A stretch of DNA of 64,000 bases from Achromobacter sp. Marseille-Q4962 (GCF_943737005.1 NZ_CALSFU010000003.1:124001-188000); one strand, 5' to 3'; shown: positions 36,174 through 46,887, counted from the first letter of the stretch. Translations and numbers: made by a program. Notes: a model not told the origin generated them from the sequence alone.

Positions 36174-36629
36174 TCAGGCCAGGTCGCCTTCGACCACGAC
36201 GGTGATGTCGGAAACGACGTCAGCGTGCAGGGCGACTTGGACCGGGTACTCGCCGATGGCCTTGAGGTGGCCGGCCGGCAGGCGGACCTGGGCCTTCTCG
36301 ACGGTTTCGAAACCGGCCTTGCGCAGGGCTTCGGCGATGTCGGCATTGGTGACCGAGCCGAACAGGCGGCCGTCCACGCCTGCCTTCTGGACGATCTTGA
36401 CCTGCTGGCCGTTCAGGCGCTCGCCCACCGCTTGGGCGGCGGCCAGCTTCTCGGCCTGGATCTTTTCCAGTTCGGCGCGGCGGGCTTCGAATTCCTTCAG
36501 GGCGGCGTCGGTCGCGCGACGGGCCTTTTTCTGAGGAATCAGGAAGTTGCGGGCATAGCCATCGCGCACGCGCACGACTTCGCCCAGGTTGCCCAGGTTG
36601 ACGACTTTTTCGAGCAGAATAACTTGCAT
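36174..36629 (-). CDS. rplI: 50S ribosomal protein L9
   Basis: A 151-residue protein starting '[32 protein letters not shown]', the rRNA-binding N-domain of L9. The long connecting helix and the C-domain ('[17 protein letters not shown]') follow. It is the last gene of the ribosomal block, 14 bases after rpsR, with a terminator behind it. Confidence 0.98.
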   Translation of the reverse strand: MQVILLEKVVNLGNLGEVVRVRDGYARNFLIPQKKARRATDAALKEFEARRAELEKIQAEKLAAAQAVGERLNGQQVKIVQKAGVDGRLFGSVTNADIAEALRKAGFETVEKAQVRLPAGHLKAIGEYPVQVALHADVVSDITVVVEGDLA

Positions 36630-36643
36630 TTCAGTGCCCCGGA

Positions 36644-36916
36644 TCAGTTGTGGTTATCGGTGTAAGGCAACAGGGCCAGGAAGCGCGCGCGCTTGATGGC
36701 GGTGTCCAGCTGGCGCTGGTAGATAGCCTTGGTGCCGGTCAGGCGAGCCGGGATGATCTTGCCGTTTTCTTGCACGAAGTCGCGCAGGGTGTCCAGATCC
36801 TTGTAGTCGATCTCTTCGACGCCGGCGGCGGTGAAGCGGCAGAACTTGCGGCGCTTGAAGAGCGGGTTCTGCTGCGTGAATTTGCGTTTTTCCTTGCGTT
36901 TTCCGAAGAAAGCCAT
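36644..36916 (-). CDS. rpsR: 30S ribosomal protein S18
   Basis: A 90-residue basic protein with the S18 pattern: '[26 protein letters not shown]', then '[18 protein letters not shown]' and '[12 protein letters not shown]'. It binds S6 in the small-subunit platform. It lies between priB and rplI in the usual order. Confidence 0.98.
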   Translation of the reverse strand: MAFFGKRKEKRKFTQQNPLFKRRKFCRFTAAGVEEIDYKDLDTLRDFVQENGKIIPARLTGTKAIYQRQLDTAIKRARFLALLPYTDNHN

Positions 36917-37022
36917 GATATGTGCCTCTTTGTTTGAGAGGAGCCGTTCTACCCTTTGCAGGGGCCAGACTCCGTAACCTATCCGTTTTCAGAAGGCGCC
37001 TTCGCGCCCGTGCCTGTTCCGT

Positions 37023-37346
37023 TCATGCCACCAGCGGGTCGCCGCCTGCGCTGCCTCCGGTCTTGCGCACCCGCTGCATGTGCAGCTTGAGCTTGACCGA
37101 GTCCTTGCGGACGGGAGCCAGAAAGCCTTCGACCTGCAGCTCGGTGCCCAGCGCCGTGTTGGCCAGCATCCGCGCCAAATCGCCCAGGGCCACTGCGCCT
37201 ATGGTCAGCTCGACGCGGCGCGGCAGGCCCGCCTCGACGATTTCCGACTCATGCGCCAGCACCATTTCGAGGGCCGGCAGGCCGGCCGGCGTATGGCGCA
37301 AAGGCTCGCATTCGAGGACGCGGGCGCTGAGCTCCAGCTTGTTCAT
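37023..37346 (-). CDS. priB: Primosomal replication protein N (PriB)
   Basis: A single-domain OB-fold protein of 107 residues that helps PriA reload DnaB at stalled forks. The pattern is '[29 protein letters not shown]', '[21 protein letters not shown]' and '[12 protein letters not shown]'-like C-terminal strand (here '[11 protein letters not shown]'). Its place between rpsF and rpsR is diagnostic in proteobacteria. Confidence 0.92.
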   Translation of the reverse strand: MNKLELSARVLECEPLRHTPAGLPALEMVLAHESEIVEAGLPRRVELTIGAVALGDLARMLANTALGTELQVEGFLAPVRKDSVKLKLHMQRVRKTGGSAGGDPLVA

Positions 37347-37393
37347 CGTGCCTGGCGCCGCGGAGACGTGACGGAACGGGCTCTTGCGAGCGC

Positions 37394-37771
37394 TTACTCG
37401 GCGGCCTGGGCCGTGGCGGCTTCCGCCGAAGCCTTGCGGGCTTCTTCACGCTCGACCGACTTCATCATGATCGAGGGAGCGGTGGGCGCCTTCTTGGTCT
37501 TGATGACCAGGTGGCGCAGCACGGCGTCGTTGTAGCGGAACGAATGCTCGAGCTCATCGAGGGTGGCCTGGCCGCACTCGATGTTCATGCACACGTAGTG
37601 CGCCTTGACGAGCTTCTGGATCGGGTAGGCCAGTTGACGGCGGCCCCAGTCTTCCAGGCGGTGCACCGAGCCGCCCTGGCCGGTGACGAGCGCCTGGTAA
37701 CGCTCGACCATGGCGGGCACTTGCTCGCTCTGGTCGGGGTGAACGATAAACACTACTTCGTAGTGACGCAT
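37394..37771 (-). CDS. rpsF: 30S ribosomal protein S6
   Basis: A 125-residue protein starting '[18 protein letters not shown]', with '[23 protein letters not shown]' and '[15 protein letters not shown]', all S6 features, and an Ala/Glu-rich tail. The frame is open 49 codons upstream; ATG 37771 with AAGGAG before it is the true start. It is first in the rpsF-priB-rpsR-rplI operon, behind a good promoter and a leader of about 150 bases. Confidence 0.97.
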   Translation of the reverse strand: MRHYEVVFIVHPDQSEQVPAMVERYQALVTGQGGSVHRLEDWGRRQLAYPIQKLVKAHYVCMNIECGQATLDELEHSFRYNDAVLRHLVIKTKKAPTAPSIMMKSVEREEARKASAEAATAQAAE

Positions 37772-37929
37772 GCGTAAAACTCCTTGTGGATGTCTTGCAG
37801 GCCGCACGCGCCGCCCGGACATCCGGGCCCGACATGCGCCGCAAGGGGCAGCCCGTCGCTCGAAAAAGGCGGCCCGATTCCGTAGATGGATGGGCGCAAT
37901 TCTCGGGCGATCGAGCAAGAAAGCTCTCG

Positions 37930-37958
37930 ATTATCGCCGAACGCGCGCTTGGGCGCAA
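37930..37958 (-). promoter_or_regulatory. rpsF operon promoter
   Basis: On the minus strand TTGCGC (37958-37953) and GATAAT (37935-37930) are exactly 17 bases apart. Transcription would start near 37923, giving a leader of about 150 bases before rpsF. The leader contains a GCCCGG/CCGGGC hairpin (37828-37813). This is room for S6:S18 autoregulation, which is known for this operon in other bacteria. Confidence 0.75.
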
Positions 37959-38038
37959 GTCGCCGCCCTCCCCGATGAAATGGGGACGTGGCGCCTGGCT
38001 CCCGGAGCCAGGCCGCGCGGGGATACGCCCTGCCCCGC

Positions 38039-38836
38039 CTAGCCTTCGACGACGGCGTAGGCCGAGTGGTTGTGGATGGACTCGAAATTCTCGGCCTCGA
38101 CGCGGTAGCGCGCCACGCCGGGATGCGCATTCAGGCGGGCCGCGACGTCGCGCACCAGGTCTTCGACGAACTTGGGGTTGTCGTAGGCGCGCTCGGTGAC
38201 GAACTTCTCGTCGGGCCGCTTGAGCAGGCCCCAGAGCTCGCAGGAGCCCTCGTCCTCGATGAGGCGGATGAGGCTGTCCATGCCGACCTCGTCGCCCAGC
38301 ACCGCCGACACCGTGACGTGCGAGCGCTGGTTGTGCGCGCCGTACTCGGAAATGGCCTTGGAACACGGGCAGAGGCTGGTGACGGGCACCTGCACCACCA
38401 TTTCGAACTCCACGTGCCCGGCCTGGGCGCGGGCGATCCATTGCACTTCGTAGTCCATCAGGCTCTGCACGCCGGAAATCGGCGCGGACTTGTTGATGAA
38501 GTACGGGAAGGCGGCGGTGATGTCGCCGCGCTCGGCGTGCAGCAGCGGCAGCATGTCGGCGGCCATGGCGCGGAACAGCGCCGGCGTCATGGGCGTACTG
38601 CGGTATTTTTCGAGCAGCGCCACGAAACGCGACATGTGGGTGCCCTTTTCTTCGGGGGGCAGCGCCACGGTGAGGGTCCAGTTGGCCACCGTGGCCTGCG
38701 CCGCGCCATCGGCGGCCTCGACCAGCATGGGGTGGCGCACGCCACGGATGCCCACGCGCTGGATCGGGATGTGCCGCGTGTCCGCCGAGCTCTGGACGTC
38801 GGGCATCACGATGGCGGGATCGATCGGAGAATTCAT
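38039..38836 (-). CDS. folE2: GTP cyclohydrolase FolE2 (type IB)
   Basis: Makes dihydroneopterin triphosphate from GTP, the first step of folate synthesis; the IB type uses various divalent metals. The 265-residue product has '[12 protein letters not shown]', '[13 protein letters not shown]', the metal-ligand Cys in '[21 protein letters not shown]', and the C-terminal '[14 protein letters not shown]'. In many bacteria FolE2 replaces FolE under zinc limitation, but I see no clear Zur box upstream. It follows dxs on the same strand after 200 bases. Confidence 0.95.
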   Translation of the reverse strand: MNSPIDPAIVMPDVQSSADTRHIPIQRVGIRGVRHPMLVEAADGAAQATVANWTLTVALPPEEKGTHMSRFVALLEKYRSTPMTPALFRAMAADMLPLLHAERGDITAAFPYFINKSAPISGVQSLMDYEVQWIARAQAGHVEFEMVVQVPVTSLCPCSKAISEYGAHNQRSHVTVSAVLGDEVGMDSLIRLIEDEGSCELWGLLKRPDEKFVTERAYDNPKFVEDLVRDVAARLNAHPGVARYRVEAENFESIHNHSAYAVVEG

Positions 38837-39035
38837 TTCGGCTTACCTGTCTCGGCGCGGCGGCGGGAGGATGCGCCCCGCGCCAGCCCAGTTGACACAA
38901 TATGGAAGGGCGTCATTATCGCCCATCCTGCTTTTTCCGCCCGGGAAAACCCTTTCATCCGTAGGCCAGCCCGGGAGAACAGAGCGTTTCACGGACGTTG
39001 CCAATGCGTGCCAATGCCGCCCGGCCCCGCCGGCA

Positions 39036-40898
39036 TCAGCCCAGCAGCGCGCCGTAGCGGGCGCGTATGGACTTCTCGATGCCGGCCGCGTCCAGGCCCA
39101 GCCCCGCCAGCAGCGCCGACTGCTCGCCGTGGTCGATGAACTCGTCCGGATAGCCCAGTTGCAGCACGGGAACCTGCACGCCGGCCGCGCTCAGGACTTC
39201 GAGCACGGCGCTGCCCGCCCCGCCCATGATGGCGGCGTCTTCCAGGGTGACCAGGGCGTCGTGGCGGCCGGCAAGGTCCAGGATGAGTTCGCGGTCGATG
39301 GGCTTGACGAAACGCATGTCGGCCACCGTGGCGCCCAGCGCCTCGGCGGCCTGCAGGGCGGGCTGCAGCAGCGTGCCGAAGGCCAGCACGGCGATTTTCG
39401 CGCCTTCGCGGCGCACCACTCCCCGGCCCAGCGGCGCCGTCTCCAGGCCGTCCGACTCCGGCGCGCCGCGGCCCGCGCCGCGCGGATAGCGCACCGATGC
39501 CGGGCCGGGATGCTCGTAACAGGTGGAAAGCAGCAGGCGGGTTTCGTTCTCGTCGGAAGGCGTGGCCACCACCATGTTGGGCACGCAGCGCAGGAAGGCG
39601 ATGTCGTAGTTGCCCGCGTGCGTGGCGCCGTCGGCGCCCACGATGCCGGCGCGGTCCAGGGCGAAGGTCACGTCGAGGTTCTGCAGCGCCACGTCGTGAA
39701 TGAACTGGTCGTAGCCGCGCTGCAGGAAGGTGGAATAGATGGCCACCACCGGCTTCTGCGCCTCGCAGGCCAGCCCGGCGGCGAAGGTGACGGCGTGCTG
39801 CTCGGCGATGCCCACGTCGAAGTAGCGCATCGGAAACCGCTGCTCGAACTCGACCAGGCCGCTGCCCTCGCGCATGGCGGGCGTGATGGCCACCAGGCGC
39901 GGGTCTTTCTCGGCCATGTCGCACACCCACTTGCCGAAGACCTGCGTGAAGGTGCGCTTGCCCGGCACCTTGGCCTGCTGGATGCCCACGGCGGGATCGA
40001 ACTTGCCCGGGCCGTGATAGAGCACGGGGTCGGCCTCGGCCAGCTTGTAGCCCTGCCCCTTGCGCGTCACCACGTGCAGAAACTGCAGCCCTTGCAGGGC
40101 CTTGAGGTTCTGCAGCGTGGGCACCAGCGCGTCGAGATCGTGGCCGTCGATGGGACCCACGTAGTTGAAGCCGAATTCCTCGAACAGCGTGGCCGGCGTG
40201 ACCATGCCCTTGGCGTGCTCCTCGAAGCGGCGGGCCAGCTCCAGCACGGGCGGCACGTGCTGCAGCACGGCGCGGCCCACGTTCTTGGCGGCCGCGTAAA
40301 AGCGCCCGGACATGAGCCGCGCGAGATAGCGGTTGAGCGCGCCCACCGGCGGCGAGATCGACATGTCGTTGTCGTTCAGGATCACCAGCAGGTTGATGCC
40401 CGGCGTGACGCCCGCGTTGTTCATGGCCTCGAACGCCATGCCGGCCGACATGGCGCCGTCGCCGATGACGGCAATGTGCTGGCGCTGCACGCCGGCATTG
40501 CGCGAGGCCACGGCCATGCCCAGCGCCGCCGAGATCGAGGTGGACGAATGCGCCGTGCCGAAGGCGTCGTACTCGGACTCGCTGCGCTTGGGAAAGCCCG
40601 AGATGCCGCCCTGCTGGCGCAGCCGGGCCATGCCGGCGCGGCGGCCGGTGAGGATCTTGTGCGGATAGGACTGGTGGCCCACGTCCCAGACCAGCCGGTC
40701 GTGCGGCGTGTCGAAAACGTGGTGCAGCGCCAGCGTGAGCTCCACCGTACCCAGGTTGGACGACAGATGCCCGCCGGTCCTGGACACGGACTCCAGCACG
40801 AAGCCGCGCAGCTCGTCGGCGAGTTTCTTCAGCTCGCGACGGTCCAGTCCCTTGAGGTCGGCCGGGGATTGAATGCGGTCCAGTAGGTCTGTCGTCAT
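39036..40898 (-). CDS. dxs: 1-deoxy-D-xylulose-5-phosphate synthase
   Basis: A thiamine-diphosphate enzyme joining pyruvate and glyceraldehyde-3-phosphate at the start of the MEP isoprenoid pathway. It has 620 residues as usual. Motifs include '[20 protein letters not shown]', '[15 protein letters not shown]', the ThDP-binding '[18 protein letters not shown]', 'PIDGHD', and '[18 protein letters not shown]' with the catalytic Glu. The frame is open upstream through ispA; ATG 40898 ('MTTDLLDRI') is the family start. It is third in the xseB-ispA-dxs operon. Confidence 0.97.
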   Translation of the reverse strand: MTTDLLDRIQSPADLKGLDRRELKKLADELRGFVLESVSRTGGHLSSNLGTVELTLALHHVFDTPHDRLVWDVGHQSYPHKILTGRRAGMARLRQQGGISGFPKRSESEYDAFGTAHSSTSISAALGMAVASRNAGVQRQHIAVIGDGAMSAGMAFEAMNNAGVTPGINLLVILNDNDMSISPPVGALNRYLARLMSGRFYAAAKNVGRAVLQHVPPVLELARRFEEHAKGMVTPATLFEEFGFNYVGPIDGHDLDALVPTLQNLKALQGLQFLHVVTRKGQGYKLAEADPVLYHGPGKFDPAVGIQQAKVPGKRTFTQVFGKWVCDMAEKDPRLVAITPAMREGSGLVEFEQRFPMRYFDVGIAEQHAVTFAAGLACEAQKPVVAIYSTFLQRGYDQFIHDVALQNLDVTFALDRAGIVGADGATHAGNYDIAFLRCVPNMVVATPSDENETRLLLSTCYEHPGPASVRYPRGAGRGAPESDGLETAPLGRGVVRREGAKIAVLAFGTLLQPALQAAEALGATVADMRFVKPIDRELILDLAGRHDALVTLEDAAIMGGAGSAVLEVLSAAGVQVPVLQLGYPDEFIDHGEQSALLAGLGLDAAGIEKSIRARYGALLG

Positions 40899-40954
40899 GC
40901 TAACTATGGTTTTCGTTGGCCCGTCGCCGCCGCGGCGGCCGGGCGGGTCGCGGT

Positions 40955-41873
<919 letters not shown>

Positions 41874-41884
<11 letters not shown>

Positions 41885-42140
41885 CCAGCGCCGACGGGTC
41901 GAGCGGGCGCAGCAAATCGCCTTCCAGCACCTTCACCTGCTGCTCGGCCTGCGCCAGGCGCTCCTGGCAGATACGGGTCAGCTCCACGCCGCGCCGGTAG
42001 GCGGCCAGCGACTGCTCCAGCGGCAGCGAGCCGTCTTCCATGGCCGCCACCAGCGCTTCGAGCTCGGCCAGCGCCGTTTCGAAATCCTGGGGCAAGGGGC
42101 GGTCGCCGTGCTGCGTGTCGGCTTGCGGGGATTGGGCCAA
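41874..42140 (-). CDS. xseB: Exodeoxyribonuclease VII small subunit
   Basis: An 88-residue protein with the XseB core 'DFETALAELEALVAAMEDGSLPLEQSLAAYRRGVELTRICQERLAQAE', a helical hairpin that binds XseA. The N- and C-terminal tails are polar. It is the first gene of the xseB-ispA-dxs operon, the standard proteobacterial order. Confidence 0.95.
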
Positions 42141-42221
42141 GCGGATCTCCAGGAGCTAGAGGGTGGATCAATCCGTGAATTGTACGAGATCGGCAACCCG
42201 GCCCGCGATGCGCCTTGCGCA

Positions 42222-43082
42222 TTATGCGCGGCGGGCATCCAGGCGGGCCACGGCCTCGCGCAGCGACCGCGCCACGCGCGAACGCAGCTCGGCCTCGGGC
42301 AACAGGCTCTCGGGGCCGCCGCAGCTCATCACGAACACGCCCTCTCCCGTCAGGGACACGAACGGGACGGCTGCCGCATTGATGCCCGGCTGCCACTGGC
42401 CGATGGCGAAGCAGCAGCCCTGGGCGGCCAGCTCGGCGCGGGCGCGCTCCATGGCCTGCGGGGCGGGCGCGCCCTGCGGCGCGCGCGCCAGGACGGCGTC
42501 GCACGCGTGCCGGGGCAGGCTGGCGAGATAGGCCAGCCCCATGGCGCTGTCCAGGCTGGCGCGATACCCCACCGGCAGCCGCAGGTACAGCGCCGAGGAG
42601 CCGTGGACCGCTTCCACGTAGGTCATGGCGTCGCCGTCGAAGGCCCCCAGCGCCACCGCGGCCCCGGTGGCCGCGGCCAGTTCGTTCATGGACGATTTCG
42701 CCAGCTCGCGCACCTCCAGGCCCGCCAGCAGGCCATAACCCAGCGCCAGCACGCCGTAGCCCGGCGAATATTTGCCCGTGTCGCCGTGATAGCGCAGATA
42801 ACCCAGCTCCGTAAGCGTGTAGGTAATGCGGCTGATGGTGGGCTTGGGCAGGCCGGTAAGACGGGCCAGGTCCAGATTGCCCAGCGCGCCCGCGCCATGC
42901 CGGAAGCAGCGCAGCACGTCCAGCCCGCGCGCGAGCGCCGTAATGAAATCGGGCGACTGCGCGGGCGGCTGCGTGGCGGGCCCCGTCTTGCGCTTGCGGC
43001 GCGCGGGCTGGCTGGGCTCGGGCTGCTGGTCGGGCTTGAGCGCCGGAAGGCGGCCGGGCTTGCCGGCAGAAAAAGATTGCAT
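42222..43082 (-). CDS. IclR-family transcriptional regulator
   Basis: A 286-residue regulator. After a basic, Pro-rich leader of about 45 residues comes the IclR winged helix ('ALARGLDVLRCFRHGAGALGNLDLARLTGLPKPTISRITYTL'). The effector domain follows ('VYLRLPVGYRASLDSAMGLAYLA'-type region, then 'INAAAVPFV'). It is divergent from a Bug-type binding protein across a 150-base AT-rich gap with inverted repeats, so it probably controls both itself and that gene. Confidence 0.9.
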   Translation of the reverse strand: MQSFSAGKPGRLPALKPDQQPEPSQPARRKRKTGPATQPPAQSPDFITALARGLDVLRCFRHGAGALGNLDLARLTGLPKPTISRITYTLTELGYLRYHGDTGKYSPGYGVLALGYGLLAGLEVRELAKSSMNELAAATGAAVALGAFDGDAMTYVEAVHGSSALYLRLPVGYRASLDSAMGLAYLASLPRHACDAVLARAPQGAPAPQAMERARAELAAQGCCFAIGQWQPGINAAAVPFVSLTGEGVFVMSCGGPESLLPEAELRSRVARSLREAVARLDARRA

Positions 43083-43108
43083 TTCGGCTCGCTTCGTTTT
43101 TATATTTT

Positions 43109-43147
43109 ATTCCGAATAACAAAATTAAATTCCATACATCGGAATTT
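43109..43147. promoter_or_regulatory. Operator-like inverted repeats between iclR-type gene and bug gene
   Basis: ATTCCGAAT (43109-43117) is itself dyadic, and AAATTCC-N7-GGAATTT spans 43127-43147. Both share the TTCC/GGAA half-site and lie in an AT-rich promoter region between divergent genes, as expected for an IclR-family operator. Confidence 0.55.
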
Positions 43148-43233
43148 AAACCAGGCTCGGCCAGGCTGGCAAGCCGGGAAAAGGCAGCCTGCCCGGAAAA
43201 CCCACCCACTCCACGCGATTCCAAGGGGAAAAC

Positions 43234-44202
43234 ATGATTCGCACCGGACTCAAACTGCTCGCCACCCTGATGCTCAGCGCTGCCGCGCTCGGCGCCCAGG
43301 CCGACACCTACCCGTCGCGCCCCATCAAGGTGGTTTCGCCCTTTCCCGCCGGGGGCGCCACCGACGTGCTGACCCGCCTGCTGGCCGAGCGCATGGCCAA
43401 GAGCCTGGGCCAGGCCATGATCGTGGAAAACAAGGCCGGCGCGGGCACGTCCATCGGCGCGTCCTTCGTGTCGCGCGAGAAGCCCGACGGCTACACCATT
43501 CTCATGGCCACCAACTCCACCCTGGTCACCAACCGCTACCTGTACAAGGAACTGCCCTACGACCCGGACGGCTTCGCGCCCATCGGCATGGTGGGCATCG
43601 GCCCGCTGGTGCTGCTGTCCAGCCCCAAGCGGCCCTTCAACAGCACGCAGGAGCTGGTGGCGTATGCCAGGCAGCATCCGGGCAAGCTGACGTTCGCCAC
43701 CTTCGGGCCCGGCACCTCGTCCCACCTGGCGGGCGAGCTCTTCAAGAAGCAGGCCGGCATCGACATCCTGCACGTGCCGTTCAAGGGCGCCACGCAGGCC
43801 CTGCCCGCCCTTATCAGCGGAGACGTGGACCTGTTCTTCGACATGGTGGCCACCGGCATGCCCCAGGCCGACGCGGGCAAGGTCAAGGTGTTCGGCATCA
43901 CCAGCCCCACGCGGCTGCCCAGCGAGCCCAAGGTGGCGACGCTGGCCGAACAAGGCTACCCCGCTTTCGACATGACGGCCTGGTTCAGCTTCGTGGCGCC
44001 CCAGGGCACGCCCGCCTCCGTGCTGGCCAGGTTGCAGGGCGCCCTGGCCGACACGCTGCGCGACCCGGAGGTGGCCAAACGCATGCTCGACATGGGCATC
44101 GCCCCCAAGTCCGGTACGGCCGCGGAGCTGGAACAGCAGATCCGGAACGAAAAGCCGGTGGTGGAACAGCTTGTGAGGCAGGCTCATATCGTCCTGCAAT
44201 AG
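43234..44202 (+). CDS. Bug-family tripartite tricarboxylate-type solute-binding protein
   Basis: A periplasmic binding protein of the Bug/TctC family, greatly expanded in Bordetella. The 322-residue product has a signal peptide (residues 1-23, cleavage after 'GAQA'), then 'YPSRPIKVVSPFPAGGATDVLTRLLAERM'. 'VENKAGAGTSIGASFV', 'LPYDPDGFAPIGMVG' and 'FVAPQGTPASVLARLQGAL' are all family hallmarks. No TctA/TctB membrane partners lie next to it, which is common for orphan Bug proteins. The ligand is unknown. Confidence 0.94.
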   Translation: MIRTGLKLLATLMLSAAALGAQADTYPSRPIKVVSPFPAGGATDVLTRLLAERMAKSLGQAMIVENKAGAGTSIGASFVSREKPDGYTILMATNSTLVTNRYLYKELPYDPDGFAPIGMVGIGPLVLLSSPKRPFNSTQELVAYARQHPGKLTFATFGPGTSSHLAGELFKKQAGIDILHVPFKGATQALPALISGDVDLFFDMVATGMPQADAGKVKVFGITSPTRLPSEPKVATLAEQGYPAFDMTAWFSFVAPQGTPASVLARLQGALADTLRDPEVAKRMLDMGIAPKSGTAAELEQQIRNEKPVVEQLVRQAHIVLQ

Positions 44203-44228
44203 GCCGGCCGCCCTGGTGACAAAACGTA

Positions 44229-44265
44229 GGCCGCCGCAGGCCGAACGCGGCGGCCTGCGGCGGCC
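44229..44265 (+). terminator. U-less perfect hairpin after the bug gene
   Basis: 15-bp perfect arms (44229-44243 and 44251-44265, GGCCGCCGCAGGCCG and complement) with a 7-base loop, 27 bases after the stop. A short T-poor sequence follows. Confidence 0.5.
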
Positions 44266-44384
44266 GGTGATCGGGGTTAACCAGTATTAACGCCTCGATA
44301 CAGCGTCCCCGCGCTCCCCGCTGATAAGGTGAAGACATGGCAGAACGCCCCAGGACGGGCGTTTTGCGCCACACGCGAGGAGCC

Positions 44385-45395
44385 ATGCCGCAGGACACTG
44401 ACCGCTACGACCGACTCGACGCCGCCCGCTGGCTGGCGGCCCTGGCCGTGGTGCTGCTGCACAGCGCCGCCCTCATCGTGAGCGAGCCGGCCGCCTACGG
44501 GCAAGGCGCATGGCTGGCCGCCAATCTCTATGACTCGGCCGCGCGCTGGTGCGTGCCGGTATTCGTGATGGTCAGCGGCGCCCTGCTGCTGGATCCGGCC
44601 AGGCCGCTGGATCCTCGCCGCTTCTACGCCCGCCGGGTGGCCCGCATCTGCGCCCCGCTGGTCTTCTGGTCCCTTTTCTATCTGGGCTGGCGCACGGCGC
44701 TGGACTGGTGGGACGACGGCGTCATCGACATCTCGTTCTGGCCCCGCAAGGTGGCGCAGGGCGAACCGTACTACCACCTCTGGTACCTGTACATGATCGT
44801 GGGGCTGTACCTGTTCGCCCCGCTGGTGCGGGCGCTCTATGCCCGCAGCGCGCCCCCGGCGCGCGCGCTGTGGGTGGTGGGCATCCTGGGCCTCGCCATC
44901 CTGGACGCCCTCTACCGGCAGGCCCTGCACGCGCCGGCGGGATTTTTCCTGACCTGGTTCCTGCCCTATCTGGGCTACTTCGTGGCGGGGCGTCTGATTT
45001 TCGATGGAGAGATGCGCATTCCGCGCCCCGGGCTGGTGCTGGCGCTGTCGGTGGCGGCCACCGCGCTGGGCGTGCACCTGCTGTCGAGCGCCCGGGGCCT
45101 CAATACGTACTTCTATGATTATTTCAGCGTCACCGTGCCGTTCATGTCGCTGGCGGCATTCCAATGCATCGTGTCCTCGCCCCGCCTGCCGCGGCTGCCG
45201 GCGCTCGCGCCCCTGACCTTCGGCGTCTATCTCATCCACCCCTTGTTTCTCGACGTGGCGAAGCGGGCCGGCGCCATGCAGGGCAAGCCGGGCGGCGCGT
45301 GGACCGTGCCCCTGGTGGCGGCGGCCGTGTTCGCGCTGTCCGCGCTCATTAGCTGGCTGCTGCGCCGGCATCCCGCGACGCGCCGGCTGGTGTAG
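44385..45395 (+). CDS. Acyltransferase-3 family membrane protein
   Basis: A polytopic O-acyltransferase of the WecH/OatA type, which moves acetyl or other acyl groups onto envelope sugars. It begins 'RYDRLDAARWLAALAVVLLHSAAL' with the conserved His of the first helix. It has 'CVPVFVMVSGALLLDP', 'RRVARICAPLVFWSLFY', 'YYHLWYLYMIVGLYLFAPLVR' and 'LAPLTFGVYLIHPLFLD'. About ten helices. I prefer ATG 44385, which suits the family; ATG 44337 also has a good ribosome site and adds 16 residues but would translate across a GC hairpin (44344-44360). Confidence 0.88.
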   Translation: MPQDTDRYDRLDAARWLAALAVVLLHSAALIVSEPAAYGQGAWLAANLYDSAARWCVPVFVMVSGALLLDPARPLDPRRFYARRVARICAPLVFWSLFYLGWRTALDWWDDGVIDISFWPRKVAQGEPYYHLWYLYMIVGLYLFAPLVRALYARSAPPARALWVVGILGLAILDALYRQALHAPAGFFLTWFLPYLGYFVAGRLIFDGEMRIPRPGLVLALSVAATALGVHLLSSARGLNTYFYDYFSVTVPFMSLAAFQCIVSSPRLPRLPALAPLTFGVYLIHPLFLDVAKRAGAMQGKPGGAWTVPLVAAAVFALSALISWLLRRHPATRRLV

Positions 45396-45630
45396 CAAGC
45401 ACGGCCGCGCAACGCGTTTTTTCCGGCGCATTTGCGCCAGCGCAATCCGCCGTCCGGCCGGTGACGCATGAGCGGGACAGGCCGCGGGCGCGGGTTGCAG
45501 GGTTGGGGTACAATCCCAGCCTTGTTTGATCGGCCAGACCGATTTTTCTTCGCGCCAGAACGGAACCGCCCGGCAGAAAGCATGCCGGCAGCTCAGCCGT
45601 CCTGGCTTTTTTATCCGAGCGGAGGGAATC

Positions 45631-46776
45631 ATGACCGACATTGGTCGGATGGCACACGTCGTGCCAGCTCGCACCCAGCTCCCCGTCAGCGCCTATTTTG
45701 ACGAAGCCCTCTTTGCCCGCGAGCAAGAACTCATTTTCAAGCAATCCTCGCTATACGTCGGCCACCAGAAGCTGGTGCCCGAAATCGGGGATTGGCGTAC
45801 CTTGGTCCAGGAAAACGGAGGGCGTGTGCTGGTTCGCAACCAGCAAGGCGTCGAACTCATCTCAAATGTCTGCCGCCACCGCCAGGCGCTCATGCTCGGC
45901 GGCGAAACCGGCAACGTGGGCGGCAACTGCAACACGCACGGCACGCTGAAGGCCACCGGCGGCAACATCGTATGCCCGCTGCACCGCTGGACGTACAACG
46001 CCCAGGGCGAGCTGCTGGGCGCGCCCCAATTCGAAAGCACGCCCTGCATGAACCTGCAGCGCTACCGCCTGCGCGATTGCCACGGCCTGCTGTTCGAGGG
46101 CCCGCGCGACCCGGCGGCCGACATGGCGCCGCTGTTCTCGCGGCCGGAATTCGATTTCGGCGATTACGTGCTCGATCACGTGGAGGTGCACCAGTGCAAC
46201 TACAACTGGAAGACCTTCATCGAGGTCTACCTCGAGGACTACCATGTGGGGCCCTTCCATCCGGGCCTGGGGCGCTTCGTCACCTGCGACGACCTGAGCT
46301 GGGAGTTCAACGATTGGTACAGCCTGCAGCGCGTGGGCGTGCACAACGCGCTGGCCCAGCCCGGATCGGACGTGTACAAGCAGTGGCATGACCGCCTGCT
46401 GGCCTTCCGCGAAGGCGAGACGCCGGACTTCGGCGCAGTGTGGGTCACGTACTTCCCCACCCACATGATCGAGCTGTATCCGCACGTCCTGGTGCTGTCC
46501 ACGCTGTATCCGAAGAGCCCCCAGGAAACCGTGAACGTGGTGGAGTTCTACTACCCCGAGGAAATCGTGGCCTTCGAGCGCGAGTTCGTCGAGGCGCAGC
46601 GCGCCGCCTACATGGAAACGGCCATCGAGGACGACGAGATCGCCGAGCGCATGGATGCCGGCCGCAAGGCCCTGATGCAGCGCGGCGTAAACGAAACCGG
46701 CCCGTACCAGTCGCCCATGGAAGACGGCATGCAGCACTTTCACGAGTGGTACCGCCGCATCATGGGGGACGTATAG
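45631..46776 (+). CDS. Rieske non-haem iron oxygenase, alpha-subunit type
   Basis: A 381-residue ring-hydroxylating-type oxygenase. The Rieske centre ligands are CRH ('NVCRHRQALML') and CPLH ('NIVCPLHRWTYN'), but they are separated by about 31 residues instead of the usual 15-17. The mononuclear iron site is seen in 'IEVYLEDYHVGPFHPGL'. GGAGGG precedes the ATG. A TACAAT -10-like element lies at 45509. It has no beta subunit or reductase beside it. It ends convergently with the FAD oxidoreductase of the phosphonate cluster; a functional link is possible but unproven. Confidence 0.88.
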   Translation: MTDIGRMAHVVPARTQLPVSAYFDEALFAREQELIFKQSSLYVGHQKLVPEIGDWRTLVQENGGRVLVRNQQGVELISNVCRHRQALMLGGETGNVGGNCNTHGTLKATGGNIVCPLHRWTYNAQGELLGAPQFESTPCMNLQRYRLRDCHGLLFEGPRDPAADMAPLFSRPEFDFGDYVLDHVEVHQCNYNWKTFIEVYLEDYHVGPFHPGLGRFVTCDDLSWEFNDWYSLQRVGVHNALAQPGSDVYKQWHDRLLAFREGETPDFGAVWVTYFPTHMIELYPHVLVLSTLYPKSPQETVNVVEFYYPEEIVAFEREFVEAQRAAYMETAIEDDEIAERMDAGRKALMQRGVNETGPYQSPMEDGMQHFHEWYRRIMGDV

Positions 46777-46826
46777 CCCGCCCGTCGTCCCGGCGCCCCG
46801 GACAGCCCCCCCGTCGGGGCCCATGC

Positions 46827-46869
46827 GAAACCCGCCCCCTGCTCGCGCAGGCTGGCGGGTTTCTTTTTT
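46827..46869 (+). terminator. Rho-independent terminator of the Rieske oxygenase gene
   Basis: 10-bp stem GAAACCCGCC/GGCGGGTTTC followed by six T residues, 50 bases after the stop. Confidence 0.88.
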
Positions 46870-46887
46870 GCGGCGCGGCGGCCGCGA

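Noticed and set aside
44337-44384. Start of the acyltransferase at 44337
   Set aside because: It has a fair ribosome site, but the added residues are outside the family pattern and span a GC hairpin; kept only as an alternative.
42222-46776. Horizontally acquired catabolic island
   Set aside because: Base composition and codon use look like the neighbours, and no mobile genes border the segment.
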